A DNA stretch of 64,000 nt. It comes from Lucifuga dentata. Lineage: Eukaryota; Chordata; Actinopteri; Ophidiiformes; Bythitidae. The stretch is taken from positions 176,612 through 240,611 of the forward strand of contig VXCM01000447.1 of NCBI GenBank assembly GCA_014773175.1, in the 5' to 3' direction. The notes under the pieces were generated by a model. It made no database searches. It saw only the letters and a list, made by a program, of their open reading frames with translations, and was not told the origin of the DNA. Position numbers and translations under genes: made by a program. Below are positions 46,910 to 59,340 of the stretch, one piece after another (the stretch's first letter is position 1; each line of letters opens with the position of its first letter).

Positions 46910-48904
46910 TTCTTGCTTTTTGCTGTAGATGGACCATTAGCAGCATTATTGGTCTTGCTTCTTAATGAGCACTTAAACCAAACTCCCTGAGCTGATATTT
47001 TTCTAAATTACAGGAAAAAAAACAACACATAGACTTGTTCGAATACACCATTTATAACTGTAAGTGGTAGGACACTGAACATATAAAGAATAACAACCAA
47101 AAATAAAAACAGAGTAGTATAACTGGGTTATAAGTGCTGACACCTGTAGTTCAGTTCCCTCAGTGGGGACCAAGGAAAGAGAGTTGTAAACATGAAGGCA
47201 CGTGGACTGACAAGAAGCTCACTCATTGGTCAGTTTTAACAACTTCTAATCTCATATCTATTATCACACAAAAGAGCTTAGTACGGATGGCATTTGCATG
47301 TTTAGTAAATTTAAGCTCAAATAAGCAACCTAAGCAATGCAAATGGGAAACCCACCAGAGTCTGGTTAAAGTGTTCCAAATATAAAGCCACAAAAAGTAT
47401 TCAACCATCCAATCTAACAAAAAGGTGTGCATGGTTAGCATCTTTCTTCCCTTCACTTCTCTTTGTTTTGTTTGCCTTTAAGGTCAATAGTCAAAGAGCG
47501 TAAAATTGGATTTGGCTCACTGAGTAGATCTGATTTAATGTCTTGCTGGTCAGCTAACTTCGTGAGCTTGATGAGCATAAACCATACTTCATCATCTTAG
47601 ACTGAGTCTGATACTTCAAGAGCATTAAGGTTTGGCCATGAGCAAGACGTGTTGGTTACAGGACTCGCTGTGACCATTTTGACTAATCACTGCAGGGGAA
47701 TATGTAACAAATAACATTAATAAGGTCTTGTTGCATTTAGTTTGTATCAGTAAGCCAGCATGCACCAGCTAAATAGAATGCAGCCATTATTACTGTTATT
47801 AGTTGCATTTGTATGCTTCCTGCTATGACAAATAAAAAAAAAAATGACAGAAATGAATAAACAAGTCCCTTTAAAGCTAAAGTGAATATGTGAAATCTTC
47901 TGAGTCTGAGTTAATATCTAATTTTGGTCCCAGACAAAATTAACCCGTGGTTGCTGAGATAGAACTCATTCATAAATGCGTTATGTCAAACAGATGCACA
48001 GATGCCAAATATAACCTTGAGAGTTCTGAAATAATTTAACTTTTAATTTTTTTTGTAATTTTTCAAAGCCAAAATGGAGCAAGGATGAATTCTACTGTTG
48101 ATCTTGTTTCTTAGATTGTGGTAACTTCTTAATTTATATAACAAAATGCAGTGTATTCAAAACAAAGCCGTATATTCCTAATTTAATTAACTTTATTAAA
48201 ATAAATTAAAATAGACTTCATATTATTTTCATATTTACACTTCAAAAGTAAATTTGAACCTAACATTCTACACATATCAGCCATTTAATTACACAAACAG
48301 TTTTGGTTAGTTTCAGTTGCAGTTTCACAGGAATGAATCTCACACTTGTATACACACACACACAAAAAAAGAATAACTACTAACCTATCCATTAAGAAAC
48401 GTTTTGTTTTCCGTGATTTCTGGTAATTACATACTTTTTTAAAAAAACATAAAACTCTCGTTAGTCTGTTGCTGACAAAATACTCATGGGGTACAGACTT
48501 ATGGGGTAGAAATGACTGAATTTTCATAATATGAGTATACTACACCAAGAGAATAATGGTAGAATTTGCAAGCAAACAGAAGAGTGAGAGGAGTGAAAAC
48601 CCTTAAACTTGTTGCGTGCTTAGCATGAACAGAATAAAGACACAGACAGCTCCGAAGGGACTGTCTGTGTGTCTTAGCATTCTCGGTTCTTGTCCTTGTC
48701 TCTGTTTTCTCTGTGCATCACAAATTTTGAGAACCAGGAGAGACACTGCAGCATGGGATACTCTTTAGTTCCACCAGGATTTCCTACTTCTTGGTTTTCT
48801 CGGTTTTTCTAGCCTTCACTTTTTGTTTTTCCACTTCACGCACCAGGAATTTGACAGTCTTTATAATCCCTCGTGGGGGAATCATATAGGTGCCGTTTCT
48901 CCTC

Positions 48905-49174
48905 ACCTCTGCAGTCGCTCGCCATTGTTCCCTTTTCTGTCCTTCTCTCCCCCTTTCTGCCCACCTTCCTCCACATCTCTTCGCTTGGCCAATCATTGAT
49001 GAAGGCACATTTACGTCATGAGGATGCCATCTGCGTTGTTTCAAATATTGAGCGGTGTGTGACCTTGCAAGCGACCCTCAAATACAGCCTATGTGGCCGA
49101 CCGTTTTGACAGCAATTATGTCACATTTTCGTACACTCACTGTCGCCTGTGTGTGCGTGTTAAGCATAAACCAG
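48905..49174. mobile_element. terminal-inverted-repeat DNA element, family A copy 2 (right part)
   Basis: The segment matches 16100-16319 in order: cttggccaatca, acatttacgtcat, a ccctcaa stretch, gcaattatg, then ttaagcataaaccag at the end. A clear left end is not visible; a degenerate gcttagcatgaacag near 48620 might be it. The minus-strand 86-residue open frame here is element sequence, not a gene. Confidence 0.55.
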
Positions 49175-50194
49175 CCAAATATCTTATTGCTCAAATTTCT
49201 GCTATGAGCGGTCAAAATTCTCACACTTTTTAAAAAACAAAATATCCTTATTCTGAGGGTATAAACCTCCGAGAGTCTAAATCTTAAGATAGGAGTACAG
49301 GTAAACACACACAGATACACACAAACACATGGACAGTCACCCAGGGACAATCATGTGAACTCTGCCCAAGAGTTACCAAGGCAACGTGAGACCCTATCCC
49401 TGATGGCAGATGTGTTGTGTGTCCTTCAGAGGCTAAAGCTGTACCTATGATCTCTGCTGTCATGCTCCCTCCTCCTCCTCCTCCTCTTAATTTAGATGCA
49501 ATTTTTCATCTTTCTTTTCTTCCCTTATGTCTTTTTTTCCTTTTCTCTTTCAATTTTTGTGTCCTGTGGTTTTTAAGCAAGGCATTTCATTAAACATCAG
49601 CAAAGTCTTCTCATTCTTCACTCTGCTTATCTTATGGGTTTAATGTATCCTTTACTATGTTTGCCAAATCGTTCTCAAATTTATTAAATCAAGTTTAACT
49701 CAATTTTCCATGTTGTCCATAAAAATCCTTAGTTTCTCCCTCATCTTTTTGACTTTGCTTGTCTCCGTCTCTCTCCCTTCCTCCCAATGATTCAGTGCTG
49801 AGTGTCTATGACACTGATGGGATAGTTGGCACGGTGTCTAAATGATGTAATTCCACTCAGACAGTCTATATTCCTCTTCTGAGTCCTTGTGCAGTTTACA
49901 AGGAGACATAAATGAGGAAATAGAGGGGATGGACTGATGCAAAATTAAACTTTGAAGGCCTCGGTATGCTTCATCTAAAGTCAGAAACCCCTTTTCTAAT
50001 GAACTGGGGTAGCTAAATCTGATATAATTTGTAACTTTCTGAATCCAGCATTCCAACAGGCATGGCCACTTCATGCAGCGCTTGGCCAGTGTGTCGAAGT
50101 GTGAAAGTGGGTCTATTTTTGCTACACCTTGAATACCTTCTAAAAGAAAAGTGAAAGCGTCTGTCGTTATCTCTGTTTCTGTGATTCATGGCAT

Positions 50195-51009
50195 TAGAGC
50201 CAGGAGATAAATTGATTTAATCGATTAATTTGATTTTACGTTTTGGTACAATTTTTGGTAAAATGGCTGAATTGCCAAATCGAGATTTTTTTTTTTTTTT
50301 TTTTTTTTTTAAACCTAGGATTTAATTATTTTTAATGGGAAATGTGGCAGCGGCTCACTCCCCGTCAAATAAGCCCGTCCACCACATTCATTGATATCAT
50401 GCCCATGAAGCTTTCAGTAGGTCAGACATGCTATCAAGATGGAAAGAAACACTTTGACTGAAGATGAGCTTGTTTTTAAGAAAGGAAATGTCACGTCAGT
50501 CATTTGGAAGTGGTTCGGTTTTGCACGTCTTGACGTTGAACAAACTAACGTGGTCTGTAAAGTTTTCAGGAACTGCAGCTACTGAAGGTAGCAGTGCTAC
50601 AAATTTATTTCAGCACCTGCGACAGAAACACGCAGCTGAGTGGCAGCAATGCAGCACTGCGAGATGCAGATACAGGTGCAAAGCTCCAGCGAAAAAGCAA
50701 ATGATGTTAGCTGCATCATTTTCCAGTGTCATATGATAAGAGGATCTTCAGTATGGTGGAATATTGTAACATGCCAGAGCCTCAAGCCAGAGGTAGCAGA
50801 CAGGCTTGTGTTCCTCGCAAGGAACCTGTAAATTGCTATAAAAACCTTATATTTCGTAAGTTTTTTTTTTTTTTTTTNTGAATTGTGTTTTTTTTTTTTA
50901 TTTAGTTTAGAGAAAAACAAGAAAAATCTAGATTCAAATCGACAATCATCCATAAGTGTGGAAAAAAAAATTGAGAATTTATTTTTAGGCCATAATCGCC
51001 CAGCCCTAC
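50195..51009 (+). mobile_element. decayed hAT element with BED-finger relic
   Basis: The right end (cgcccagccctaca) and the left end (tagagccaggagat) are imperfect inverted copies. The interior carries the coding relic described in the next entry, plus a T-run with a contig-join N at 50878. Confidence 0.5.
50439..50660 (+). pseudogene. BED-type zinc finger fragment of a hAT transposase (frameshifted)
   Basis: Frame 1 from ATG 50439 reads Met-Glu-Arg-Asn-Thr-Leu-Thr-Glu-Asp-Glu and then SVIWKWFGFARLDVEQTNVV with Cys-Lys-Val-Phe, the first half of a BED finger (aromatic W-K-W-F followed by a Cys pair, the second Cys replaced by Phe). It breaks near 50577; one frame over, from 50581, T-E-G-S-S-A-T-N-L-F-Q-H-L-R-Q-K-H gives the second half with its His-x4-His pair. 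BED fingers of this form occur at the N terminus of hAT transposases and domesticated ZBED proteins. The frameshift, lost Cys and missing catalytic region say it is dead. Confidence 0.7.
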
Positions 51010-52554
51010 ATGCCATTGAGTTTACAAAGACACACAACGCCTCCCCTCTGTATGACGTCAGACTTTTCAGCCCGCCTATGAACATGGACATTCTGAATAT
51101 GTATAAATACAGTTTTTTTCTGATGTAGGTTATATAAAGTATACTGGGGCCTCAACTTTAGAAACAGGTAAAGTTGACAAAACACAAACATATTCCTCTC
51201 TTTTCTACCTCAATGCAGTGTGTGTCAATGCAATATGCTAATCCTGGCACATTTACATTGCAATATTTTATTGTAATGTTTGATTAATGTGCACTGTCCC
51301 ATTTTAAAAATTTAAATAAATTTTAAAATTTTTAAATAAATAAATAGCCGAGTGAAACTGCTCCTTTGACCCACTGGAAAATAGAGATTCAAACACAAAT
51401 CAGTGCATGTTAGCTGGGTGAAAAATTCTCATTTTTGCACATCAAGGATCCAGGAGGAGGTCAGATTGCATGTTATCTTCATCAACAGCCAGTGTGTAAT
51501 TTCTAGAAAAGTTATTTTCTGTTTATAAACCATGTTATTTTCCAATAACCACTTATATGTTGTTTTCTTTGCATAACTGAAATCAGTTGCTTCAACCCAA
51601 GTCATGGATCATTATATAAACATAGACATGGACACACACACTTAAATCGAGTCAGATATTTTACATGAGGAGCTGTATCATGTTCGTGATGAGTTCGCCA
51701 CGTACCACGTAATGTCATCAACGCTAGGGGCTAGGCTGTATTTGTGGGTGTGTGTGTCTGCATCTATCTGTCCCATTTTAATATATATTAAAGTACGTTT
51801 TGACACACACAATAATGTCCAGGAAAATCTGTGGTCTGAAGATTTATCAAAGAGCCATTATTGCTTTGTCTAATACCAATAACTTGTTAAAGGGCCAGGC
51901 AATATAAGTGATCAATCTCTGAATTGTCACATTATATGCGCCGCAATGCACTGCTCTCTTTTGCCCTGGCTTTCTCTGGGAAATAGGGATGAGAAGGTTA
52001 CGGTCATTCATCTGTTCATTGTGATCATCCGAAAGAGAAGAAGAAAGCAGAAGTGGCAAAGGGAATAAGGCAACAAGTAAAAAAAGGGATCTAGATCGAA
52101 GAAAAACACAGAGATGTCAGGCGACAGGATGTCTGGCAAAGACTGAGGGCCATAAAAAACACATCTTATAAGCATAAATATTAAAACTGAAACATTAATG
52201 TTGAAACTGGTTAGAAATAGTAGTAAATTGTTAATTATCTTGTTGAATTATAGCATTTGTGTAGGTCTAAATTTTCTTTTGCTGCATTGTTCTTTTTAAT
52301 TATAGGTTTATATTACTTGAGAGTTCATATGTACAATTCATCAAGCAGTTAGTTGAACATTACTGTGCTACTGCAGAGAGGTACGGCTACATTAAAGTAA
52401 ACTTAATACTCCTCATATCATATCATCAGCCATAAATGCACTAAATACTTCTTGGAATGTGGAATATTAAGGAGATGAATCGTGCAGTGTGTATTGTATG
52501 CGTGGTATGATGTTTTACTTTCCTTTTAGAATTTTCTCTTTCTTTTTATATATT

Positions 52555-52660
52555 TATATACTGGTTGCACTTTACTGTATGTTTGCACAGAGAGGATTGC
52601 ATCTAATTTTGTTGTATGAATACAATGACAATAAAGATTCTATTCTATTCTATTCTACCA
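52555..52660 (+). repeat. probable retroposon 3' tail
   Basis: The segment ends acaatgacaataaagattctat followed by attctattctattctac. A gene-like 3' region ending in AATAAAG and then a short TTCTA tandem tail is the usual 3' end of several fish LINE and SINE families. No body is recognisable upstream. Confidence 0.4.
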
Positions 52661-53260
52661 TATATCAGCTGTATATTAAAGCAGCGCTGCATAAGAAATA
52701 CACTGGTTCAATATCTCACAGTATTATTTGGCAGTGAGTTAAACCTGAGGGATATCAGTGCAATTCATTAAGATAAAGTCTATTCTCATTAATATTTCAG
52801 CTTGAGCTGTGAGCTGGTGAAGTGGCTGTATGTGTTCATGTGTGTTTGTGATTTGGATTTGACAAAAAAAAAAACAAAACAAAACAAAAAACACTGTTAC
52901 ACAGTGTCATTCCACAGAAACCTTTAGAGAATCCAGATTCATTCTCTGACAGAATCCAGATGCAGTCCATATCTGAGTGCAGAGGGTGGAGGGGAGTGGG
53001 GGGNGGGGAGGAGCGAGCGTCATAAGCAAAGATGCAAGGCATTATTGATAATAGTCGAGGGTTCAGGGAGAAAATGTCATTGACGTGACTTAGTTCTACC
53101 CAATGACGCCAGACAGCTGAAGACAATGTGACTACTGACTGAGACTGGAAAAGGCCGGCATAGATACATACATAATGCAGTGTGTGTGTGTGTGTATACT
53201 GTACATGCAAGTACTGTATGTGTGTTTGTGTGAATGAGAGGACAGTGGGAGAGCCGTCAT

Positions 53261-53263
53261 TTA

Positions 53264-53297
<34 letters not shown>

Positions 53298-53450
53298 GGG
53301 TGAGACAAGCAGGGTGTTATGCTGTGTGTAAGGTGTAGGCTTACCATCTTACATTATTTGTCCCGGACTACAACCAATAACAAACATCTCATTTGTTCAA
53401 GCTGGGGCTAGCTGTGTAAGAGCTGATAAATCACATTCAGTCTGTCTGTC

Positions 53451-53516
<66 letters not shown>
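53261..53516. repeat. GT microsatellites with (TCTG)n
   Basis: GT tract at about 53263-53300, then (TCTG)4 followed by a long, almost perfect TG tract at 53441-53516. Confidence 0.93.
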
Positions 53517-53724
53517 TGTCAGGTAGAGGGATGGGCCATTGACACTGTCTAGAATTGATTAAGGACAAGGAAAAGATAGTGGGAAGGACAGATGAGGCAA
53601 ACAAAGAAGAGGAGAGGAACGGAGAGGAGAGGAGAGGAGAGGAGCAACTTCAGAAACTCTCCATTTTTATGCAACTGTAGTTACATCAGAGTTACATCAC
53701 GGTTACATCGTAGTTACATCTGTC

Positions 53725-53923
53725 TCTTCCTCCCTCCCTCTCTCCTCCCTCTCTCCCTCCCTCTCTCTCTCTCTCTCTCGCTCTCTCTCTCCCTCTCCCT
53801 CCCTCCAACAAGAGAACATAAACCCACAATTCCCCTAATGAGGAAAAGAGAAAAACAATTCTCCCTAGTGTCCTTCCTGTTTTTTTCCTCTGGCCCCTGT
53901 ATTAGCGGTCTCTCTCTCTCTCT

Positions 53924-54002
<79 letters not shown>
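53725..54002. repeat. polypyrimidine CT/CCT region
   Basis: CT- and CCCT-rich tracts at about 53725-53805 and 53908-54002, plus-strand pyrimidines. The 148-residue Ser/Leu-rich open frame over it (53592-54038) is low-complexity and rejected as a gene. Confidence 0.92.
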
Positions 54003-54003
<1 letters not shown>

Positions 54004-54737
54004 TCGGCTTTAAAAGTCTTTGGAATATCTCTTCATAACTGTCGTATCCCCACCTTTCCCTTCTTTCTCTGTCTCTCTTTCTCTCACTCTCACTCTCCAG
54101 CCATGAGGTGAACTAAATCATGTCACTGGCACATTGCCAAAACAGAAAATACTGAAATCAAAGACAGGGGGATACAGACAATTACAGGCAATTAAATATT
54201 GTTTACAACTGCTGTGTATTCAAAGGGAGGTGATATTGCAGGGACACACACTTAAAGAGGGAAGGAAAGAAGGAAAGAAAGAAAGAGAGTAAACAAATAA
54301 CTGTCACCTAACTCTTCATAAAAGCTTGCCATAAAGATGCCCAGTGATAAATAAGCCTTTACTGCTTTCTCCTATCTTCCTTCCCATCTCTTGGTGTTGC
54401 TTCTCTCCCTGTATGGCCAAACCACTCCCTGCCTCCCAGCAATAAATCAGTATAAGCAAATACAATCTCATGAATACTCCCAAAATATGTTTACTCTAAA
54501 TATTTCCTTCCAAAGTCAGAGAAAAGCATAGTCAGTGCCATTTGAATGAATTCTTTCTTGTATTAGTTCCGTAACAAGGCTGTATGGGTTAGAAATAAGA
54601 GTATAAAAACCATACCTGGTAATAGGAAGCAGTTCCAGGTTAGAATCCACGAAACACAGATACATGCACTCCACGCATCCCCATTAAAGTGGCCTACTTC
54701 CTCTGTCAAACGGGTGTGTGAATGTTTGTGGCTGCCT

Positions 54738-54738
<1 letters not shown>

Positions 54739-54773
<35 letters not shown>

Positions 54774-54824
54774 ATTCTGTCAGTGTGGGCTAGGCTGACC
54801 GAACTATGCAGAGACAGAGAGAGG

Positions 54825-54874
<50 letters not shown>
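54739..54874. repeat. (GT)n then (GA)n microsatellites
   Basis: GT tract 54739-54770, then GA/GAAA tract at about 54823-54874, with further GA runs to about 55010. Confidence 0.92.
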
Positions 54875-54879
<5 letters not shown>

Positions 54880-55404
54880 CATGAGGCTAAGAAGGTAGAC
54901 TCCCAAGCTGCACAAATAAGTGAGAAGAGGGAGAGGGAAGGAGAGAAAGAGGAGACAGAGATAATGAGTAGACAAATGAGCAGTGAGAGCTCAGAGAGAG
55001 AGAGAGAGAGGCATATGTACTGTACGTATGTGTGGTGTGTGTGCGTCCACTGTTCTAGTAGATAATGTACACAATGGTTGCATTGTGTACATTATATGTG
55101 TGTCTCTGCACATATTGCCTAACGTGTACTTTTGTATTTATGTGTGCATTATGTGTGTATGTCATCCCTCCCTTCCCCTGTCTTTGTGAAGACATTAAGG
55201 CACTAAAGCCGCATCCCACAGGATGCACAAAGCACACAATACCCATTATAAACACATGCTTGGATGCATATAGCAGTACTCAAACGCAAAAACACAAAAC
55301 AGGCGTAAAAACAGAAGGAACTCAGTCACTCTTATAAAGCTGCTTATATACATACAATTTTCAATTTTAGGTCAACACGGCAACTTTGGCCCATCATTCT
55401 TCTT

Positions 55405-55435
55405 CTTCGTCAGTGTTTCTGAAACACTGACGAAG
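55405..55435. repeat. perfect palindrome, 15-bp arms with 1-nt spacer
   Basis: CTTCGTCAGTGTTTC, one T, then GAAACACTGACGAAG. Mirroring stops on both sides. Confidence 0.9.
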
Positions 55436-56185
55436 GAATTCTATAAAATATTCCCTCGTTACACCACTGACATGGTACAACCTAATACTGGCTACAACTA
55501 TGATGTGTAGTTGTACCCAGTACGCAAGTCACGGTGCTTTTGGCCACGAACCTTTTGTTCACATTCACACATTACATATGTAAGGATATCACCATGTTGA
55601 TAATAGTTATCTATTACCTGCATGCATAATCTGTTCTGTAAAGTATCCAAAGTGCAATGTACTGTCCAAATAGAGAAATAAAAGCCATGACAAAAATAAA
55701 ATACTTTCATATTTATACACAATCGTACACTGTATATGCACATATCCTTCTGCAACTACGACTACAATGACCCCACTGTAGTCATAAGATGTCGTTAAGA
55801 TGTCATTAAGCTATACAAATCTATCCTTTTAATGCTTTATAACGTGCATATTGCTCAACTGCAATCAATATTATTATTTCTGTCTGGATAACTGTAGATA
55901 TGTTTAGACTTAAATGTTTGTACTCCATGTTACTGATTGACAGCCACCATGTTTAATATGCGTTGATTTAGCTGACAACACATCAGCCGTCGCTCTGTCC
56001 AGCAGGAAGGACTGTACATTTAGCCCACTCTCTTTAATCTGGACCAATCAAATAGCAGCTTCTGCCTTCACCAGCCCATTTTTGTGTACACACATTCACA
56101 TTCCAAGAAGCTTCTAAGGGGAAGAATGTTAATAGGTAAACATCCTGTAATGGATAAACACATAATCCTGAGTCACACGATGTTA

Positions 56186-57461
56186 CACTCTAAAAAATCA
56201 TTACAGCTTTACCCATCAGGTTTGTCAACTTAATTTCAATGAGCCATGTTGACACAATAATAGCCGTAATCACTTCAACTCATAGTTATGACTAGTTTAA
56301 ACTCTGATTCATTATTTTATTCATTAAAAAGCAAAAGTTAACTTGAGGTAACCGATCAAATTGATTTTTGATTTTGCAATTTCGCAATTTAACCTCCTGC
56401 CTTGTGAAAAAGGCCTTGAAGATACAACAAACTACAACAAGCATGGTGATGAGTTGGGTGTGTCTCTCTGGATCACGTGTTTCTTATGATATACATCTCA
56501 TCTTATGTGGGAGTATCTCTGATGTGGGTGTGTCTCTGTGTCTCTCCTGTAGACAGGAGGACATTTGTGATATGATTTGGGTGTGTCTCTGTTGATGTTG
56601 GTGTCTGTCCACTCCTTTCCTGCTCCCATATTCCCATTGTGGGCTAATAACAGCATGTCTTTCCTCTCCTATAGGCGTGGGAGGCGTCAATGTGGGTGTG
56701 TCAAAGTGGGCGTGTCTGTGCTGATGTGGGCTGTGAGGATGTTCTTCCCATTGTGTAAGTTGGGTACATCTCTGTCTATTGTCTCTCCTGTCCTGTGGGC
56801 GTATATCCCTCCCCCATTGTGGGCTGATGTGGGCGTGTCACTGAAGTAGGTGTGTCTATCTTTCCTTTGGACGTGTCTGCCATTGTGGGCCTGTTCCTCC
56901 CATTGTATGTCCTGTGGGCATGTCATTCCCCCCATTGTGGGCATGTCACTGCAGCTTTTTTTTTGGACATGTCTTTCCGATGCGGACGTGTCTGTCCCCT
57001 TGTAGGGGAGTCTCTGCTGTTGTGAGCATGTCTGTCCTGATGTGAACATGTTCCTCCCACTGCGGCTGTGTCTCTCTGCTGCTGGCTGTGTCGGGGTCAT
57101 ATCTCTGCTCTCTTTCGGGCATGTCTCGCATCTGCCAGTTCTCCTCTCTTGTGGGTCATTGTCATTGCCCTGTCATTGTTGGCCAATGTGGGCCATGTCT
57201 CTCCTATTATGTTTTTGTCTCTCCTTTGTCTATTTCTGTTACCTCAGTGTAACAGACTTGGACTTGAACTCTGGTCTCTCAGGTGCCAGAAAAATGGGTA
57301 CTTCACTAACAGTTTAGCATTAAAATATAGAGGAAAAGCTAATTCATCTTACTCAATATGGCTTGTTGAGTCTATTTAATTTTACTAGATGTTAACACAA
57401 TCTGAAAAGCTTGACGCAAATTGTTTTTCTCTGTTGAGGATATACATTATTTTTTAGAGTG
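56186..57461. mobile_element. terminal-inverted-repeat element carrying a degenerate minisatellite
   Basis: Left end CACTCTAAAAAATCATTAC is mirrored by right end tacattattttttagagtg. Subterminal zones on both sides share gttgacac/gttaacac-type motifs. The centre (about 56440-57210) is a minisatellite described separately. Length is about 1276 bp, far more than most elements with such ends. Confidence 0.6.
56440..57210. repeat. degenerate minisatellite, unit about 20 bp
   Basis: Around 770 bp built from imperfect units of the form tcctcccattgtgggcgtgtct, with G and T heavily favoured on the plus strand. Units vary (gtgggcatgtcatt, gtgggtgtgtctctg, gatgcggacgtgtctgtcc). The open frames of 60-137 residues on both strands reflect this repeat and are not genes. 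Confidence 0.75.
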
Positions 57462-57745
57462 CACATGCACAGCAATCATCATGCGTGCACATGCTTATGT
57501 GCACCACAGCTACAGCACTTCAGCACTTGAGCTTGCATCCTTTCCTGCTGTAAGTGCTACTATTAATAAGAGATTTTGGACACTTGATTTTATACCTTGA
57601 ATTCGGTGCAAAAGTACAACCGAACAAGTTGAATATTGCGGTTATATTCACAATACACACAATAAAAAAATCTCTTCATGCAACATAGCAGACAGCTGAC
57701 ATATACGTGTACAGTATGATATCAGCACCAAAAGTGAACATCTGA

Positions 57746-57748
<3 letters not shown>

Positions 57749-57776
<28 letters not shown>
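57749..57776. repeat. (CT)n microsatellite
   Basis: Perfect CT tract of about 28 bp. Confidence 0.93.
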
Positions 57777-57779
<3 letters not shown>

Positions 57780-58276
57780 TCAAGGGCCTCTTAACACGTC
57801 TGTGGAGAAAGGTTATTTTTTATCTCGTCTGTGTGACAAGCGGCATTTGACAGAAGACACACACACCCGTTATCTCTCTACATGGGCGATCAGGTCCAGA
57901 ACTATCCATGTGTTAAGTGCGATGACACCCTTCAAGAGGTAGACGTTCAATGCACCACTAGCAGCAAATTATGATCAATAATAGTTACTGCAAAGCAAAC
58001 CTTTAACAAAACTCACAATTACAGTATTCTACCTTTGACAATTTCTAGAACAGTTTTGAGTAATATGACACATTATTTAAGGATTTTCTAATGATTACCA
58101 AACAGTACAATTTACTATCAAATTGTATGGACAGTAATTTTTGTATAGATAGCTATGGTTGTAGCATGCATATACAGGTATTGCTATATTGCTGCTTACA
58201 CATGCTCAAATACAATAAAATTCATATATTAAGTCAATTGGACCATATTTACAACACACACATACATGCACATGCA

Positions 58277-58318
<42 letters not shown>
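58277..58318. repeat. (CA)n microsatellite
   Basis: Near-perfect CA tract of about 42 bp. Confidence 0.95.
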
Positions 58319-58319
<1 letters not shown>

Positions 58320-58835
58320 GACCCAAAGTCTGCAGAAAGCACTTACTCTGACCTTCATAACAACAGTTCAAAAGATTACATTACCTTAGAGACAGGCATC
58401 TGGACATGCTGTATGCGCGGGTGTGTGCATGTATGTGTGTGTGCGTGCGAGTGTGTGAATGCTTGTTATAATTAGTGTGTGTCCCGGAGTAGAGCAGTTC
58501 ATCAACTGTACACACCAACACAGCACGTGTGCAGCGCAAACAGATGCAGGCTGCTAATCCACTGTAACCATGTGAGCCCTTTCCTGTTTTCTGGATGTGT
58601 CACTGCTTCTTTCTCCTCCTTGTTCTGTTTCTTCTGTGTGTTGTGCTGCAGTCCCAGCTCTTCCCAGCTCAGTAATAAGGTGTGTGCAAGCCACGGTGAG
58701 AGGGAGAGAGAGAAGGGGAGGGAGAAGGGCAAAGAGGGAACGAAGAGAGATGGAATGGGGGAGAGACAGATGTTGAAAGAAGGGTTATGATCTATTAAAA
58801 AGAAAGAGGGAGTGAGGATGGTTATGGAAAGATCT

Positions 58836-58843
58836 CTCTCTCT

Positions 58844-58885
<42 letters not shown>

Positions 58886-58899
58886 NCCCCCCCCCCCCA
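58836..58899. repeat. (CT)n plus C-run with contig-join N
   Basis: CT tract ends at an N (58886) followed by a C-run. Confidence 0.93.
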
Positions 58900-58998
58900 C
58901 ATGCTATTTTTAGAAGTTCCTCTGTGGCAAATCAAAGCACTGAATCAAAACCTATCAAAGAGCAGGATGCAAAGAGCCATGTCTTTCACACATAATAA

Positions 58999-58999
<1 letters not shown>

Positions 59000-59036
<37 letters not shown>
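59000..59036. repeat. (CA)n microsatellite
   Basis: Perfect CA tract of about 36 bp. Confidence 0.95.
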
Positions 59037-59038
<2 letters not shown>

Positions 59039-59340
59039 ACCCCGTCTGGTTCAATAATCACGTGTCTGAGCCTTACCTGAGTGTGGAAGCAATTCATCAA
59101 GCCTCATCTAATTATATCTGTACAAATATTTAATAGACCTTTCAAATAGCTTTGAGTGTTAAACATTGTTGAAAATGCCACACAGTGTCACACAAGAAAC
59201 TCCTAGCAAAGCCTTTTCTCACGAGAAAAATCAGCTCTTCAAATGATACTTGAAGTAACACATGACCTTTGAAATTAAGAAACAACTTCTTAGAAAATGA
59301 AATGAGTGTGTGTCTTCCTGCTTCAAATACATGCCATTTA

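Noticed and set aside
49838..50074. 78-residue minus-strand frame resembling a conserved protein
   Set aside because: Could not be placed in any family and has no credible splice sites; left out.
53592..54038. 148-residue Ser/Leu-rich open frame on plus
   Set aside because: It is mostly translation of CT repeats and has no domain or splice support.
56687..57100. 137-residue minus-strand open frame
   Set aside because: Lies inside the degenerate minisatellite; opposite-strand frames are equally open, as expected for a repeat.
58620..58710. Short plus-strand exon-like segment (ctgctgcag ... aataaggtgtgtg)
   Set aside because: Only 28 nt between weak splice-like sites, with no coding support.
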